From the NCBI RefSeq assembly GCF_029525575.1, contig NZ_JAPDIA010000007.1:62001-126000 (forward strand): a stretch of DNA of 64,000 nt. Reading direction: 5' to 3'. Below the pieces are notes generated by a model, which saw only the letters and a program-made list of their open reading frames with translations, did no database searches and was not told the DNA's origin. This document shows positions 17,828 through 29,870 of the stretch, piece after piece. Position 1 is the first letter of the stretch. Every line of letters starts with the position of its first letter. A program made the position numbers and the translations under genes. Source of the stretch: Cohnella rhizosphaerae (GTDB lineage: Bacteria; Bacillota; Bacilli; Paenibacillales; Paenibacillaceae).

Positions 17828-18805
17828 ATGACAGAACTGCTGCAGATCGATCGTCTGGTGACGGAATTCAAGATCGGAGGCAAGATGGTGCCGGCCGTAA
17901 GAGAGGTGTCGCTGCAGGTGCGCAAGGGACGGACCTTGGTCGTGCTTGGCGAGTCCGGCTCGGGCAAAAGCGTCATGCTTCGCTCCATATTAAATCTCAA
18001 GCCGACGGGCGCGAAGCTCGGCGGGGCGATCAAGCTTGAAGGCGAGGACCTGCTTCCGCTTACCGACAAGGAAATGGCGAAGGTTCGCGGCAACAAGATC
18101 TCGATGATCTTCCAGGACGCGCTGTCGGCGCTCGATCCGCTCTATCGGGTCGGCGACCAGATCGTCGAGACGATCCGGGCGCACCGCAAGGTAAGCAAGG
18201 AGGAGGCAAGGAAGCGGACGGTAGAACTGCTCGGCAAAGTCGGCATCCCCGCGCCGGAGGAGCGGATGCGCGCCTTCCCGCACGAGATGAGCGGCGGCAT
18301 GCGGCAGCGGGCGGTCATCGCGATGGCGCTGGCCTGCGATCCGGCTCTGCTGCTCGCCGACGAGCCGACGACGGCGCTGGACGTGACGATTCAGGCGCAG
18401 ATTCTGCGGCTGTTCAAGGACCTGCAGCGCGATCTGGGCATGTCGATCGTGCTCGTCACGCACGACATCGGCGTCGCGGCGGAGATGGCGGACGACATCG
18501 CGGTCATGTACGCGGGCAAGATCGTCGAGTACGGCCGGGCGCGCCAGATCCTGTCCGCGCCGTCGCATCCGTATACGGTCGGGTTGATCGAGGCGACGCC
18601 GAAGCGGGGCCAGCGCGGCAAGCTGCCGGCCATCCCGGGCCAGCCGCCGCTCATCACGGCGATGCCGGAAGGCTGCGCGTTCGCCGACCGCTGCCAGCAT
18701 GCGCAGGACGCCTGCCGGGCGTCGCAGCCGTCGTTCACGACGTACGGCGAATCGCACGGCGCCGCCTGTCACCTGCTGCAGGGCGCGCAGCCGATCGCGC
18801 AGTAA
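17828..18805 (+). CDS. Dipeptide/oligopeptide-type ABC importer, ATP-binding subunit (DppD/OppD-like)
   Basis: A 325-residue ATPase. Walker A GESGSGKSV, signature MSGGMRQRAVIAMAL and Walker B LLADEPTTALDVT are intact. The C-terminal extension carries the four-cysteine oligopeptide/dipeptide-transporter domain (CAFADRC, later AC and AACH), which in this family can hold an iron-sulfur cluster. It is the first gene of a transport operon followed by binding protein, two permeases, a second ATPase and a nitrilase. The start has GAGGAGG just upstream. Confidence 0.9.
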   Translation: MTELLQIDRLVTEFKIGGKMVPAVREVSLQVRKGRTLVVLGESGSGKSVMLRSILNLKPTGAKLGGAIKLEGEDLLPLTDKEMAKVRGNKISMIFQDALSALDPLYRVGDQIVETIRAHRKVSKEEARKRTVELLGKVGIPAPEERMRAFPHEMSGGMRQRAVIAMALACDPALLLADEPTTALDVTIQAQILRLFKDLQRDLGMSIVLVTHDIGVAAEMADDIAVMYAGKIVEYGRARQILSAPSHPYTVGLIEATPKRGQRGKLPAIPGQPPLITAMPEGCAFADRCQHAQDACRASQPSFTTYGESHGAACHLLQGAQPIAQ

Positions 18806-18936
18806 GAGCAACGCCGGGCTGGGCCGGGCGGAGGCATTTATCGCATAGGACATTACGGGTTGAAGCAGTCCAATTTTTAAAATAGACAGAATAATCAGAT
18901 AAAAAGAGGCGAACCATCGCCAACCGGAGGGGTACG

Positions 18937-20596
18937 ATGAGAACCATGCACAAGCCGAACGTCCTGACCCGCAAGCTGTGGAAGCCGCTATTCGCCGCCA
19001 TGACCGCCGCCATTCTGCTCCTGCTCGCCGCCTGCGGAGGCAATAACGATGCCGCATCGGGAGGGACTTCCTCGAGCGGCAGCGGGGGGCTCCGCCAAGG
19101 AACAAACGCTCATCATCGGGATGTCCGCCGCGAATCTGCCGGTGCCGGACACGTATCCGACCGAAGGCTACGAGGGCTTCCGCTTCGTCGGTTTCCAGAT
19201 CTACGATGCGCTGGTTAACTGGGATCTGTCCAAAGGCGACGCGCCTGCGGCGCTGAAGCCGGGGCTTGCCGAATCGTGGGAAACGTCGGACAGCGACAAT
19301 ACGATGTGGACGTTCCACCTGCGACAAGGCGTTTCCTTCACCGACGGCACGCCTTTTAACGCCGACGCCGTCATCTTCGCCCTCGACAGGATTCACAACA
19401 AGGACAGCGAATTCTACGATGCCCAGCTCGCGGGCAACAGTGCCAGCGGCTTGCGCTATGTCGCCTCGTATGCCAAGGTCGACGACAACACGATCACGAT
19501 CAAGACGACCGTTCCCTACAGTTTCCTCCCTTACGATCTAACGAACATTCTGATCGGCAGCCCGGAAGCGATCAAGACCAGCGGCAAGAATTTCGCCTCC
19601 CAGCCGGTCGGTACCGGACCGTTCAAGTTCGTGAGCATGAAGCAGGGCCAGGAGATGGTGCTCGCCAAAAACGAAAGCTACTGGGGCGGCGCGCCGAAGC
19701 TCGACAAGATCGTCCTGCGCCCGATCAGCGACCCGTCCGCGCGTCTCGCGGCGATCCAGTCCGGCGAAGTGGACTGGGCCGAGGTGCCGCCGACCGAGTC
19801 GATCGAGCTGCTCAAGACGGCGGGCTATCAGATCCTGACCAACCCTTATCCGCACATCTGGCCATACGTATTGAACGTGCAGGACGGTCCCTGGAAGGAT
19901 GTCCGCGTTCGTCAGGCCGCCAACTACGCGATCGACCGCGAAGGCATGAGCACGGCGTTGCTCGGCGGCGCGGCCAAGCCGGCGACCCAGCCGATGTATG
20001 AAGGACACGCCTGGTACAACGACGCGGCGGAGCCGTACAGCTACGATCCTGAGAAAGCGAAGCAGCTGCTCGCCGAAGCGGGCTACCCGAACGGCTTCCA
20101 GACGACGTTTATCGTCCCGACGAGCGGCTCGGGCAACATGTGGCCGATCCAGATGAACGAGTACGTGCAGAAGAATCTCAAGGCAGTGGGCATCGACGTG
20201 AAGATCGAATCGATCGAATGGCAGTCGCTGCTGACCTCGTACATCCAAGGCTTCCCGAAGGACAAGGAAGTGGGCGCCTACAACATCTCGCTGCCGACGA
20301 TCTCGCCATCCTTCTACTCCACCTTCTTCGCGACGTCGGCCATTTTCCCGAACGGCATCAACATCGGCGGCTATTCAAACCCCGACTACGACGCGCTGCT
20401 CGACAAGGCGATGGGCGAGTTCGACAAGACGAAGCAGGACGAATACTTGAAGCAAGCGTCTAAAATACTGGCCGACGACGCGCCGTGGCTCTACGTCGTT
20501 CACGACCTCAACCTCCGCGCGCTGGCGCCCAAGGTGAAGGGCTTCGTGCAGCCGCAGTCCTGGTTCGCGGACCTCACCACGATATCGATCGAATAA
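18937..20596 (+). CDS. ABC importer substrate-binding lipoprotein (family 5), one frameshift
   Basis: An extracellular solute-binding protein of about 552 residues. A lipoprotein signal ends with LLLLAACGG; Cys33 would be lipidated. It is followed by a Ser/Gly-rich linker and an SBP_bac_5 domain (DALVNWDLSK, ALKPGLAESWETS, FHLRQGVSFTDGTPFNADAV). The frame breaks in six G at 19084-19089. With five G the linker joins as SGSGGSAKEQTLIIG. It delivers the ligand to the DppBC-type permeases encoded next. Family 5 proteins bind peptides, nickel or diverse amide compounds, so the actual ligand is open. Confidence 0.88.
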
Positions 20597-20646
20597 GCCG
20601 GGCAACGGCAACAACTTAACGGAAGCTCACGGAAGGAGCTGCATCT

Positions 20647-21593
20647 ATGGCCTCATTCGTCTGGAAACGAATCCTGCTCATGATTCCGACGCTGCTCGGC
20701 GTATCGATCGTCGTGTTCCTCATGCTGAAGATCGTGCCGGGAGACCCGGTCAACGCGATCGTGCCGCCGGACGCCTCCGAGTCGGAGCGCGCGCTCGTGC
20801 GGGCGCAGCTCGGACTCGACAAGCCGATGGCCGTCCAGTACGTGTACTGGCTCGGCAATGTCGTGCAGGGCGACCTCGGCGACTCGGTCGCGCGCCGCCT
20901 GCCGGTCACCGACATGCTGCTGCCCGCCTTCAAGAACACGCTGCTGCTGACGGCCGCCGCCGCGCTGGCTTCCTTTATCGTCGCGCTCATCGTCGGCGTC
21001 TACAGCGCGTACCGCCCGAAGTCGAAGCTCGCCTCGCTGTTCAACGGGCTGAGCCTCGCGAGCATCGGCTTGCCGAACTTCTGGGCCGCGCTCATCCTGA
21101 TCGGCGTCTTCTCTGTCACGCTGGGCTGGCTGCCCTCCTCGGGCATGTCCAAGGTTGGCGGCGGCGGATTCGGAGATACGATCGACCACCTGATCCTCCC
21201 GGCGGCCGCCACTGCGCTCGCCAGCGTCGGGGTGCTGACCCGCATGGTCCGTTCGACCGTATCGGGCGTGCTTCAGCAGGACTACATCTTCGCGCTGAAG
21301 GCCAAGGGCGTCCGGCCGTTCACCATTCTGCGCCATGTGCTGCGCGGGGGGCATGCCGACGATCCTGAATGTGACCGGTCTCCAGTTCGGCGCGCTGCTG
21401 GCGAGCTCCGTACTCGTGGAGACGGTGTTCTCCTGGCCGGGCGTGGGGCAGGTCATCTATCAGGCGATCGGGCAGCGCGACTTCCCCCGTCGTACAGGCC
21501 GGCGTGCTGTTCATCGCCGTCGCCTTCGTCCTGCTGAACCTGATCGTCGACGCCGTGCATGCGGCGATGGACCCACGGGTGCGTCAGGCGTAA
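20647..21593 (+). CDS. ABC importer permease, DppB-like, two frameshifts
   Basis: An inner-membrane permease with six membrane segments beginning MASFVWKRILLMIPTLLGVS, typical of DppB/OppB. The conserved EAA-type loop includes YIFALKAKGV before the first break. Frame breaks occur in six G at 21346-21351 and five C at 21484-21488. Removing one base from each gives a continuous protein through FSWPGVGQVIYQAIGQRDFP and VVQAGVLFIAVAFVLLNL to MDPRVRQA and TAA at 21591-21593, about 315 residues as expected. The upstream site is GGAAGGAG. Confidence 0.87.
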
Positions 21594-21676
21594 CGCCGAA
21601 ACGCATCTTTAACGGGAGGATGCCCGTCCCTGCCCGACGAAGCCCCCCACATCATCTTCCCTAAGGAGGAGCGTCC

Positions 21677-22579
21677 ATGTCGCTTCAAGCCACCGCGGCC
21701 GCGGACCCCAAGACCCTCGCGGCACCCGCAGCGCGCCGCGAGCCCTCCCGGGCCGCCGTCATCTTCGCCGCCTTCGCGAGACGCAAGATCGCGCTGGCCG
21801 CGCTCATCGTCCTGCTCGTCATCGTGTTCGCCTGCCTGCTCGCGCCCTGGATCGCGCCTTACGACCCGAGCGCCGGCGAAGTGACCGACCGCCTGCAGAA
21901 GCTCGGCGCGCCGGGCCACCTCCTCGGCACGGACGAACAGGGCCGCGACATTCTGTCCCGCGTCCTGTACGGCGGCCGCCTGAGCCTGCTGTCCGGCGTG
22001 CTGCCCGTGCTGCTCGCCAGCATCCTAGGCGGCGGTCTGGGCGTCGCCGCCGGCTACTTCGGCGGCTGGACCAACACGATCATCATGCGGGCGCTGGACA
22101 TCGTGTTCTCGTTTCCCGCCATCCTGCTCGCCATCGGCATCTCGGCCGCGCTCGGGCCGGGCATCACGAACATCATCATCTCGGCGACCGTCGTCTTCAT
22201 TCCGCCGATCGCCCGCATCGCGGAGAGCGCGGTGAAGGAGGTGCGCAAGGAGGAGTTCATCGAGGCTGCCCGCTCCAGCGGCGCGAGCGCGGTACTGATC
22301 ATCCGGGCGCATATCCTGCGCAACATTTTCGCCAAAGTGTTCGTCTTCGCCACCTCGCTCATCGGCGTGTGCCTTATGGTCGCCTCCGGCCTCAGCTTCC
22401 TCGGCCTCGGGGTATCGCCGCCGACGCCAGAATGGGGCTTCATGCTCAACAACCTCAAGCAGCTCATCTTCATCAATCCGGCCGTCACCATCGTGCCCGG
22501 CGCGTTCATCTTCCTGACCTCGCTGTCGCTCAACCTGGTGTCCGACGCCTTGAGCGACGCGCTCGAACTCAAACGATAG
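21677..22579 (+). CDS. ABC importer permease, DppC-like
   Basis: A 300-residue permease with an N-terminal cytoplasmic stretch, then LAALIVLLVIVFACLLAPWI and the DppC-typical LGTDEQGRDILSRVLYGGR. The cytoplasmic coupling loop is KEEFIEAARSSGAS. Six membrane segments in total. It is intact and pairs with the preceding permease. AAGGAGGAG lies before ATG 21677. Confidence 0.92.
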   Translation: MSLQATAAADPKTLAAPAARREPSRAAVIFAAFARRKIALAALIVLLVIVFACLLAPWIAPYDPSAGEVTDRLQKLGAPGHLLGTDEQGRDILSRVLYGGRLSLLSGVLPVLLASILGGGLGVAAGYFGGWTNTIIMRALDIVFSFPAILLAIGISAALGPGITNIIISATVVFIPPIARIAESAVKEVRKEEFIEAARSSGASAVLIIRAHILRNIFAKVFVFATSLIGVCLMVASGLSFLGLGVSPPTPEWGFMLNNLKQLIFINPAVTIVPGAFIFLTSLSLNLVSDALSDALELKR

Positions 22580-22591
22580 GAGGCATCCGCC

Positions 22592-23667
<1,076 letters not shown>

Positions 23668-23697
23668 ATTCTAAAAACGAGAGGGAGAGATTCCAAA

Positions 23698-24628
23698 ATG
23701 GCATACGAAAACATCGTGACGGTAGCGACGGTCAACTTCAACGCGGAGTGGGGCAACAAGGCGGGCAATCTGACGCGCATCAAGGAGTATATCAAAGCGG
23801 CCGCCGAGCGCGGGGCGAAGATCATTCTGTTCCCCGAGATGGCGCTGACGGGCTACAACGTGGACAACGACGGCATCGCGATGCAGCAGCGGGACGCCGA
23901 GACCGTACCCGGCCCGTCGTCCGAATCGCTCGCCGAGATCGCCAAGCTGTACGGCGTCTATGCGATCGTGGGTCTGCCGGAGCGCGACGCCAAGTCGTCG
24001 ATCCTCTACAACTCCGCGCTCGTCGTCGGTCCCGAAGGCATCGTCGGCTGCTATCGCAAGATTCATCCCGCCGGCAAGGAGTCGCTCTGGGCCAAGAAGG
24101 GCAGCGAACCGCTGATGTTCGATACGCCGTGGGGGGCCGGTCGGCGTCGGGATCTGCTTCGACACGTACTGCTTCCCCGAGCTGTTCCGCTATTACGCCG
24201 CGCTGGGCTCTCGCCTGTACCTGAACCCGACGGCCGTGCACAACATCGACGGCTGGCAGGATTTCTACTATACGCTGCTCAAGGCCCGCGCGATCGAGAA
24301 CGGCCAGTTCCTCATCAGCTCCAACCTGGCCGGACCGGATAAAGACATGCTGTTCCCGGGCGGCAGCCTGGTGGCCGGGCCGAAGGTGGCCGGCATCGGT
24401 TCGACGTACTATGCGGAGCCGGTCGAAGACGACGAAGCGCTGCTGCTGGCCACGATCGACCTGTCGATCTCGGACAAAGCGCGCAAGCTGCTGACGCTCT
24501 ACAACGACAACCCGATCACGGGCGTGCCGGACTGGCGGCCCGACATATACGCCGACCTGCTGAAGCGGCTGGAGGGCGGCGAAAAGTGGGGCGGCAGCAA
24601 GAAGCCGGAGATCGCGGCGGTAGGTTGA
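23698..24628 (+). CDS. Carbon-nitrogen hydrolase (nitrilase superfamily), one frameshift
   Basis: An amidohydrolase of about 310 residues with the nitrilase Glu-Lys-Cys triad: Glu47 in LFPEMALTGYN, Lys121 in YRKIHPAG and Cys153 in VGVGICFDTYCFPE. The frame breaks in six G at 24131-24136. With five G it reads TPWGPVGVGICFD. It is the last gene of the importer operon, 30 bases after the ATPase, and is followed by a strong terminator. It probably hydrolyses the imported amide or an intermediate from the amidase or isochorismatase-like enzyme. The branch within the superfamily cannot be settled by eye. Confidence 0.87.
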
Positions 24629-24643
24629 GCTAGCGGAATAAGG

Positions 24644-24678
24644 AGCGCTCGCGGGGATAAAACCCGCGGGCGCTTTTT
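24644..24678 (+). terminator. Intrinsic terminator of the importer/nitrilase operon
   Basis: AGCGCTCGCGGG pairs with CCCGCGGGCGCT around an ATAAAA-type loop and is followed by five T. The stem begins 16 bases beyond the nitrilase stop codon. Confidence 0.85.
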
Positions 24679-24888
24679 GCTGCGAAGAGGAGGCAGGAGA
24701 CGGCAAAGCCGCAAGGCGACGAGAGCAAGGCACGCTTTGCCTCCAGGACCTTTCCGCAAAGCAATCGTTGCAACTTTCGCCGGCGCGCGGCGTCCATATA
24801 GTCGAACGTATGCGCATACATCGAATCGACGGCCATCGTCGGAGAAAAGCGCACACTTGCGGGCATATCGCGCAGAGGAGGAACATTC

Positions 24889-26100
24889 ATGTCCATTTTC
24901 GCAAAAAGAACCGGACTTGCGATATCGGCGGCGTTCGTCGCATTTACTGTCGGCGCCGTCTCTTCGGCAGCGGCGGCAGACGAGGATTCGCAGGCCGCAA
25001 ATCCCGCGGATACGCCGGTCTTGATCGTCGACCCTGCGCCGGATGTCGCCAGGCTCGACCTTGCCCGGCACGAGATGAAGATCGCGTTGGACGGCTCGGG
25101 CGCCATGCTGGACGGGAAGTCGATCGCGACTGCGAAGCCGATCCTGAAGGACGGGCGCGTCTACGTGGCGCTGCGCACGCTTAGCCAGTCCGGCGCGGTC
25201 TCGGCGAACGCCAAGATCAATCCGGGCCTGACGGCGCTGAACTTCCGCATCGGCTCGGACCACGTCTACGACGGCGAAGGGAACATGCTGCCGCCCGACT
25301 TCTATACGACGCCCAAGCCGTTCCTCGCGAACGGCGTCGCTTATGTGCCGGTGAAGGCGCTGGCTTGGCTCGGACTGTCGGCTGCGACGGCGGACGGCCA
25401 GGTCGTCTGGCAGTGGAGCGAGAAGACCGCGCAGGTCATGCGAGCTTCCTGGGACACGAACGAGGCGGAAACGACGTTCACCGTGCTGTACCGCAAGGAA
25501 CTCTACGCGCCGCAGTTGATGGCATCGACCGGGGCGGGATCCTGGTCGGGCGGAACGGACGGGAGCCAGGTCGTCGCCAAGGATATCGAGATCGACGGCA
25601 ACCTGTACAACCGCATCCGCTTCACCGCGCAGCTGCATCCGGGCATCAACATTTTACAGGCCGCTCCTGCCGGCTCGAGCGGCGCCGAGTTCAAGGTCGT
25701 CCGCCACGTCGACGATCCGAGCGCTTTACCGGTCAACCTTACGGAAGAAGCGCAAGGCTATCTGACGGTCGAGGCGCCGGCTTCGGGCTTCGTGAAGACG
25801 AAGGCGGGGATGCCGATCCCCGTAGCCGGCAAGGTCGGCGATCCGCATAACCTGGGCTTCGACAAGGTGACGCTCGTCATCCAGAAGTACGCGCCGCGCG
25901 GGTCGGGATTCGCGCACCAGGTTTACGAGACGGTAGGCACGCAAGACATCGCGATAAAAGACGGATCGTTCAGCGGCTCGATCGCGCTCAAGGAGACGGG
26001 CTCCTACTGGATCGCGATCAATAGTCCCGCCAAGATCCCGTTTCCGGGGAGCGGGCTCGCATCCGTGCGCTGGGCCGAATTTTTTGTGGAGGCAGAGTAG
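24889..26100 (+). CDS. Secreted protein with copper amine oxidase N-terminal (stalk)-like domain
   Basis: A 403-residue exported protein. A signal peptide covers about residues 1-29, ending SSAAAADE. Residues 65-170 have the stalk-domain pattern: a LDGKSI strand, KPILKDGRVYVALRTL, and later PFLANGVAYVPVKALAWLG. This fold recurs in Paenibacillaceae surface proteins and is thought to be a cell-wall-facing scaffold. The C-terminal 200 residues are beta-rich with an immunoglobulin-like look (PASGFVKTKAGMPIPVAGKV). No catalytic motif is visible. The start ATG 24889 follows GAGGAGGAAC. Confidence 0.7.
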   Translation: MSIFAKRTGLAISAAFVAFTVGAVSSAAAADEDSQAANPADTPVLIVDPAPDVARLDLARHEMKIALDGSGAMLDGKSIATAKPILKDGRVYVALRTLSQSGAVSANAKINPGLTALNFRIGSDHVYDGEGNMLPPDFYTTPKPFLANGVAYVPVKALAWLGLSAATADGQVVWQWSEKTAQVMRASWDTNEAETTFTVLYRKELYAPQLMASTGAGSWSGGTDGSQVVAKDIEIDGNLYNRIRFTAQLHPGINILQAAPAGSSGAEFKVVRHVDDPSALPVNLTEEAQGYLTVEAPASGFVKTKAGMPIPVAGKVGDPHNLGFDKVTLVIQKYAPRGSGFAHQVYETVGTQDIAIKDGSFSGSIALKETGSYWIAINSPAKIPFPGSGLASVRWAEFFVEAE

Positions 26101-26126
26101 GTAGGGGGCAGGAAAAGAATGCTTCG

Positions 26127-26236
26127 CGAACCCCTTCGCGCAGGAATGAGTGTTTCCGCACGTTTGAACGGTATCCCCTTCGCGCAGGAATGAGCGGTTT
26201 TGCACGTTTGAACGGTATCCCCTTCGCGCAGGAATG
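26127..26236. repeat. Interspersed repeat, two and a half tandem copies
   Basis: Two direct copies of a unit containing GTTTGAACGGTATCCCCTT, followed by CGCGCAGGAATG, begin at about 26161 and 26206, about 45 bp apart. They are preceded by a truncated copy (CCCCTTCGCGCAGGAATGAG) at about 26131. In contrast to 9,541 and 12,976, all arms point the same way, so no hairpin forms. Confidence 0.85.
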
Positions 26237-26452
26237 CAGGGGAAAGCGGCAGGGATTGCCGGATGTCGAGCGGCAGCGGCGCGTTCCGCGACTAAAGTCG
26301 GCAGTGCCGGCATTCGTCAGGGTTCAAACCTGCGATTTGCAGGTAAGGGATTAGACGAACGGTAGCTGTTGCGACCTCCGAAGTCCGTCCGGCGCTTGGC
26401 CGGGGGCGCGGGGGCGCATGCGATTATGAATGATGCAAAGGAGCTGAGTTCC

Positions 26453-26992
26453 ATGACGCAGCACGAGCAGATGAATCTGAATCTGAACTTGGAGGAAACC
26501 GATCGCGCCGCGGACGCGGAGGCATCCGCCGGCGATATCGTCCTCTACGAGCTGCCGGGCTTCGAGGCCGTCGGGCTGAAGTGGGAGGGGACGTTCGCAG
26601 GCGCGGATGCCGGCGAGATTCGCGATCTGCAGGACGAGCTGAAGGCGCGAATCGGCGAGATCCCGAAGCTGTCGCGCCCGGATACGCTGTTCGGCCTTTC
26701 TTCCCATGTCGTGAAGGAAGGCTTTCTGCATTATGCGGCCGTGCAGGTGCCGGCGGGCGCGGCCGTGCCAGGGGATATGGTGCGTATCGAGGTGCCCTCG
26801 CTCACTTGCGCCAAGTACGAGCATCAAAAGGGACAGTCGATCGGTCTGTCCTATAGCAACGTGTACGCCTGGATCGAGAAGCAAGGCTATAAGGCGGCGG
26901 GCGGCGAATTCACGCATATCGAGCTTTATCCAATGACGCAGGATTCGCACGATCCGCATCCCGCGTTCACGATCCTTATTCCAATCTCCTAA
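26453..26992 (+). CDS. GyrI-like effector-binding domain protein
   Basis: A 179-residue soluble protein matching the GyrI-like/AraC effector-binding domain, a small-molecule binding fold: GFEAVGLKWEGTF near the start, EGFLHYAAVQVPAGAAVPGD in the centre, and HIELYP near the end. There is no DNA-binding domain. I use ATG 26453, which follows AAAGGAG, rather than earlier in-frame codons lacking such a site. It is followed by its own terminator. The ligand is unknown. Confidence 0.7.
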   Translation: MTQHEQMNLNLNLEETDRAADAEASAGDIVLYELPGFEAVGLKWEGTFAGADAGEIRDLQDELKARIGEIPKLSRPDTLFGLSSHVVKEGFLHYAAVQVPAGAAVPGDMVRIEVPSLTCAKYEHQKGQSIGLSYSNVYAWIEKQGYKAAGGEFTHIELYPMTQDSHDPHPAFTILIPIS

Positions 26993-27048
26993 CTGCCAGC
27001 GAATGGCGTGCGGGCAGCGGTATATCCCGCTGCCGTTGCGATTTGTTG

Positions 27049-27084
27049 CCGCCGGCGCGCATCTTAGCGCGTCCGGCGGTTTTT
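27049..27084 (+). terminator. Intrinsic terminator after the GyrI-like gene
   Basis: CCGCCGGCGCGC (27049-27060) pairs with GCGCGTCCGGCGG (27067-27079; one bulged T), followed by five T. It separates this gene from the germination operon. Confidence 0.8.
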
Positions 27085-27222
27085 CGTATGCCGGCAGCCG
27101 CCTTCAGGCACGTCAGCGCTTTGCGCCTCCGACTACTTTCCTTATTTCTGGATATCCTATCCTGCTAGGAGACTGCGGGCTTAAGCGCGGCAGCCAATCG
27201 AATTCAGGGAGGGGTGGGCGCG

Positions 27223-28766
27223 TTGGGACTGCAGTCTCTGTTCGGCGGCAAGCAAAAGGGGAAGTCCCAACGGCCGACCGGAAGCCCCGGGGGGCAGGCG
27301 CTGCCTGACGAGCCGCTCGCGACAGACTTGCGTACGAATCTGGAGAAGCTGAGCAAGCTCTTCCCGGACACGCTGGATCTGAACGTGCGGCGGCTCTGCA
27401 TCAGGGCTACCGGCGAGGATGCGGCGTTGATCTATATCGACGGGTTGACCGACAAGGCGGAGGTCAATGCCAGCATCCTGAGGCCGCTGCTGATGCAGTC
27501 CGACGCAAGCGGACAACTGCCGATCGAGATCGGGCGCATGACTCGAATCTGCGGCTGGAACGATCTGATCGTCGCCGTCTTGAAGGGGAGCAGCGTGCTC
27601 CTGGTCGAGGGCTCGGACGAGGCGATCGTCATGCGTACGGGCGGCTGGCCCCAGCGGGATCCGACCGATCCCAAGATGGAGACGTCGCTGCGGGGCGCGC
27701 AGATGGGCTTCGTCGAATCGATCGAACAGAATACCGCGATGATCCGCCGCTACCTGCCGAACCGGGAGTTGAGGTTTAAAAACTTCATTGTCGGGCGCAG
27801 GGGGGAACACGCAGGTGTCGATCGCTTACCTGGAGGACGTCGCCAATCCGGACATATTGCAAGAGCTCGAGGATCGGATCGGACGGCTAGACGTCGATCT
27901 GATCATCAACACGGGCGAGCTGGCCGAGCTGATCGAGGACAATCCGTACTCGCCGTTTCCCCAACTGATGATTACCGAGCGCCCCGATGCGGCCGTCTCG
28001 CAGATCGCTCAGGGACGCTTCGCGGTGCTTGTGGACCGTTCCCCGACGGTGCTGATCGGACCTTCTTCCTTCGTCACGTTTTTTCAGAATATCGACGACT
28101 ACAGCACGCGCTGGTCCATCGCGACTTTTATCCGCATGCTCCGTTTTCTGGCGTTTTTTTATCTCGATCAGCTTGCCGGCGTTTTATATCGCCATCTCGT
28201 CTTTTAACTTCGAGCTGATTCCGATCAAGCTTTTGCTGACGATCGGCACGTTCCGGGGCACCGTTCCGTTCGCTCCGTTCATCGAAGCCGCCTTCATGGA
28301 GCTGACGCTCGAGATGATCCGCGAAGCGGGCGTCCGGCTGCCGTCGCCGATCGGCCAGACCGTCGGCATCGTCGGCGGCATCGTCATCGGACAGGCGATC
28401 GTGCAAGCCGGTCTCATCAGCAATATTATGGTCGTCGTCGTCGCGTTCACCGCGATCTCTTCGTTTATTCTGCCTAACCTCGATATGGTGGCCGCCGTTC
28501 GTATCATTCGCTTTTCGCTCATGGCGGCAGCTTCCGTGTTCGGCATCTTCGGGCTGTTGGTCGGCATGATGATTCTACTCGGCCATCTGATCTCGCTCGA
28601 GACGCTCGGCACGCCGTTCAGCACGCCGTTCGCGCCGATGCGGATTTCCGATTGGCGGGATACCGTCGTACGCAGCCCGCTATGGAAGATGACGCTGCGT
28701 CCGCTCGGCGCGCGTCCGGTCGAGACCCGCAGGCAGGGAGACAATCGCCGCAAAGGAGACGGATGA
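27223..28766 (+). CDS. Spore germination protein GerA family (A subunit), two frameshifts
   Basis: The A subunit of a nutrient germinant receptor in the spore inner membrane. A soluble N-terminal domain (from DLRTNLEKLSKLFPDTLDL) is followed by the membrane part (RFLAFFISISLPAFYIAISS, HNF-like ISSFNFELIPIKLLL, later QTVGIVGGIVIGQAIVQAG). Breaks are in six G at 27800-27805 and seven T at 28154-28160. Removing one base from each gives about 514 residues. I choose TTG 27223 with AGGGAGG at proper distance; GTG 27214 would touch the ribosome site. The stop overlaps the start of the B subunit. Confidence 0.88.
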
Positions 28767-29870
28767 TGAGGAAGTACGCCTACAATGAGATTACGACCAT
28801 GCAGTTCATTTTTATCATCAGCGGCATCGCCATCAGCTACGGGTTCATCGAGATACCGAGAGCGCTGTACAAGGAAGCGGGCAGCAGCGGCTGGATCGCC
28901 CTGATCCTCGGTTCGCTGACGACGACGGCGGCGAATCTGGTCATCGTGCAGATCATGAAGAAAAATCCCGACGGGACGATACTCGAGCTGGTATCCAAAT
29001 ATACGGCCAAGTGGGTCGGCCGGGCGACGGCGCTTGTGCTGTCCGCGTACCATCTATACTTCGCCTATACGGGCATCGTCTACTCGACGCGCGTCATCAA
29101 GGCCCGTATTTTACAAGAAACGCCCGCCTACATGACGTTAATCATGCTGCTGATCCCGACGTATGTCGTGGCGCGCGGCGGCATACGCATCGTCGGACGG
29201 TACGCGGAAGTGTCGATGGGGCTGTCCCTTTGGATCCCGTTCGTCTTCGCAGTCGTGTGGGGACATACGCATTGGCTTTATTTGCTGCCCGTGCTGCCGG
29301 ACGGTTGGCGGCCGGTGCTTACCGCCGTGCCAAGCACGTTTTTCTACTTTCTCGGCTTCGGTTCGACGGCATTTCTGTATCCTTTTTTGAAAAACAAAGA
29401 AAAAGCCGCGCTCGGCGTGTGCTGGGCGCAGCTCATCACGCTGTTGGCCTACCTGTTCATCACGTTGCTGAGCTTCGCGTTTTTCAGTCCGGGCGAGCTT
29501 ACGAAGATCAATCAGCTGGCCATTTATATGCTGAAGTCCGTGGAACTTCCGTTTCTCGAACAGGTGGAAGGGCTGTTTATCGTGCTCTATCTGTTCATTT
29601 TCTCCATGTCCTGGATTCCGTCCTATCTGCTGTCAGCCTTCTGCATGAGCTGGATGGCCGGACGCGCGGATCACCGGATCTTTCTGCGTTTTTTGTTGGC
29701 GGGCACGGCCTTGTTCTCCTATTTTTACGTTCCGGGATTTAACGTCTCGTACGCGATGGGGGGATTGGCTCGGGAAATTCGGAATGGCAGCCGAATACGC
29801 GGCTCCCGTGCTGCTGCTGGGCTATTTGCTGTTGTACGATGCGGTACGAGGCAAGCGGAGGCAGACGTGA
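28766..29870 (+). CDS. Spore germination protein GerB family (B subunit), one frameshift
   Basis: A ten-helix amino-acid-permease-like membrane protein (APC superfamily) that forms the ligand-sensing part of the receptor. The start resembles the family's usual opening: EITTMQFIFIISGIAISYGF. The frame breaks in six G at 29758-29763. With five G the last helix reads SYAMGDWLGKFGMAAEYAAP and ends at TGA 29868-29870, about 368 residues in total. ATG 28766 overlaps the A-subunit stop; CAAAGGAG lies upstream. An ATG three bases earlier is also possible. Confidence 0.88.
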